DNA of 64,000 bases from Prorocentrum cordatum. Lineage: Eukaryota; Sar; Dinophyceae; Prorocentrales; Prorocentraceae. The stretch spans positions 208,501-272,500 of the forward strand of contig CAUYUJ010014597.1 in the NCBI GenBank assembly GCA_963575745.1, read 5' to 3'. A model generated the notes under the pieces. It made no database searches. It worked only from the letters and a program-made list of their open reading frames with translations, and was not told where the DNA came from. Shown here in pieces: positions 63,046 through 64,000 of the stretch (position 1 is the first letter of the stretch; each line of letters starts with the position of its first letter). The position numbers were made by a program, and so were the translations under genes.

Positions 63046-64000
63046 ATGCGGCCGCGTGGCACCCCGTCGCCATGGGCAGCCGCAGGAGCACAAGCCCCAG
63101 GCGGCAAGGGAGCGGCCGCCAGTGGCAAAGGAGATGCCGCCACGCAGTCAGCGCCGCATGGAGCCGCCCGTGCAGATGCTTCCTGGTGCTGCTCTGCATG
63201 CGGCACATACAATTGGCCCAACCAGACGGTATGCTCATGGTGCTTTCCGCCCCAGCAGAGCGCCCGCAGGACCAGAGACAAGCCCAGATCCAAGACCCCC
63301 AGCAGGAGGAAGGAGCAGAAGGCCGCAGCCGAAGCCCCAGCGCCTGCCGCCACAGGGAATGCTACAGCCTCGTCGGTGAGCATCCCCCCCGCATCCGCGG
63401 AAGCGGCCATGGCGCACCCGAGCTGGGTGGATCCAACCGCAGACGTGAAGGAACTGGCAACTCATCGGTCCACCCTGAAGAGTTCGTTGAAGGCGCTCCA
63501 GCAGCAATTGACTTGTCAAAGATCGCTCAACATGGGCGCGCAGCGCGTGCAGATGCTAGAGCAAGAATACGCCACCATCCTGTACATGTACATCGCAGCG
63601 CAGCCCCCGCGGGACCGCACCAACAATCAGGTCCAGTACCTCGAGCGCGCACGCGCTCGCTTGCAGACCGCCGTCGAGACCGAATCCGAGGCCACGGCGC
63701 AGCTCGCCCAGGCCACTTCAGCGCGCGTGGCGCTAGAAAAGGACGCGGAGCAGGCCGAGGCGCTGCTGGAGACGTTCAAGACGCAGCAGGCCGAAGCCGA
63801 ACAAGCCGAAGCTCAGGCCGCCGCCCAGAAGAGGTCGGTCACCTTCGGCGGAGACGGAGATACAGGAATGGCTCAATCGCCATTTGCACCGACAGCAGGC
63901 CCACCCCTGAGCGCCGCACTGCCTCCAGGGCAGTTCAGTTCAGCGGCCGCGGCGACGTCGCCGTTCGCGCCAGCGCCGAATCCGCAGGTACTGGCAATGC
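63046..64000 (+). CDS. RanBP2-type zinc finger and coiled-coil ORF, cut by the window edge
   Basis: I chose the ATG at 63046 (MRPRGTPSPWAAAGAQ); the frame is open upstream too, and a second in-frame ATG lies at 63409 (MAHPSWVDPTADVKELA). Residues 46-65 read WCCSACGTYNWPNQTVCSWC, an exact W-x-C-x2-C-x3-N-x6-C-x2-C RanBP2-type zinc finger, a single-stranded RNA-binding module. A basic linker (RDKPRSKTPSRRKEQKAAAE) precedes a long helical region (VQYLERARARLQTAVETE, ARVALEKDAEQAEALLE) likely to form a coiled coil, then a Pro/Ala-rich tail. No stop occurs before 64000. RanBP2 finger plus coiled coil is a layout I associate with the N-terminus of dinoflagellate LINE polyproteins, so endonuclease and RT may follow outside the window; a host RNA-binding protein is the alternative. 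Confidence 0.7.
   Translation, partial: MRPRGTPSPWAAAGAQAPGGKGAAASGKGDAATQSAPHGAARADASWCCSACGTYNWPNQTVCSWCFPPQQSARRTRDKPRSKTPSRRKEQKAAAEAPAPAATGNATASSVSIPPASAEAAMAHPSWVDPTADVKELATHRSTLKSSLKALQQQLTCQRSLNMGAQRVQMLEQEYATILYMYIAAQPPRDRTNNQVQYLERARARLQTAVETESEATAQLAQATSARVALEKDAEQAEALLETFKTQQAEAEQAEAQAAAQKRSVTFGGDGDTGMAQSPFAPTAGPPLSAALPPGQFSSAAAATSPFAPAPNPQVLAM

Noticed and set aside
1-64000. tRNA, rRNA or other structural RNA genes
   Set aside because: I scanned by eye for tRNA T-loop (GGTTCGA) and rRNA core words and found no consistent candidate; a covariance-model search would be decisive.

Overview
The window is nuclear DNA of a dinoflagellate. The most direct evidence is a complete copy of the dinoflagellate spliced-leader (SL) sequence on the minus strand at 44442-44463, followed at once by a truncated second copy, at the 5' end of a retrotransposon. 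Other signs are GC-rich, repeat-laden DNA, a same-strand gene cluster, introns whose borders share an AG|G-type repeat and often lack GT, and several protein families I associate with dinoflagellate genomes. The style resembles Prorocentrum or Symbiodinium-type genomes, but I cannot fix the species.

Layout. 1-4.8 kb: mostly unassigned GC-rich DNA with one unrecognised broken gene fragment on the minus strand. 4.8-12.2 kb: a decayed non-LTR retrotransposon (LINE) on the plus strand, with Cys/His-rich gag-like pieces, an endonuclease GDLN remnant, a reverse transcriptase (RT) with recognisable A, B and C motifs, and a terminal zinc-knuckle. 12.9-14.8 kb: minisatellites and an AT-rich tract. 14.8-29.4 kb: a cluster of six genes, all on the minus strand: a transposase-like protein, a zinc-ribbon/Lys-rich protein, a small Cys-rich protein, a Cys/His-rich protein, a Pro/Ala-rich protein and a protein of a dinoflagellate-type family with Gln- and Ala-rich tails. 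Every spacer between them, and one intron, carries a 15-bp hairpin of the form AGCGG-N5-CCGCT. I count roughly 40 copies, and I did not see the hairpin outside this cluster.

29.4-39.3 kb: gene-poor DNA with dispersed micro-repeats and one probable hypothetical gene (about 32-33.4 kb). 39.3-44.46 kb: an intact-looking two-ORF LINE (coiled-coil ORF1; endonuclease-RT-zinc-knuckle ORF2) that begins exactly at the tandem SL copies, so it was inserted from an mRNA that had been trans-spliced at least twice. 44.79-45.0 kb: a 209-bp element with 45-bp terminal inverted repeats. 46.26-56.87 kb: a roughly 100-bp satellite in three blocks. The first two are a single array split by a 5.9-kb tyrosine-recombinase retrotransposon (DIRS order, PAT/Ngaro-like) whose split direct repeats are fully legible. 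The third block is inverted relative to the first two around a central spacer.

57-62.7 kb: (ATC)n and 77-bp arrays, a decayed PIF1-like helicase on the plus strand, and more dispersed repeats. 63.0-64.0 kb: the start of an ORF with a RanBP2-type zinc finger and coiled coil, probably the N-terminus of another LINE, running off the right edge.

How the parts work together: the sequence is dominated by retrotransposition (two LINE types, a tyrosine-recombinase element, SL-tagged cDNA) around one island of same-strand host-like genes. The hairpins mark the gene boundaries of that island and are candidates for RNA-processing signals or a short mobile repeat. Several genes carry single-base frame breaks, two of them at homopolymers, so some 'pseudogene' signals may be assembly indels.
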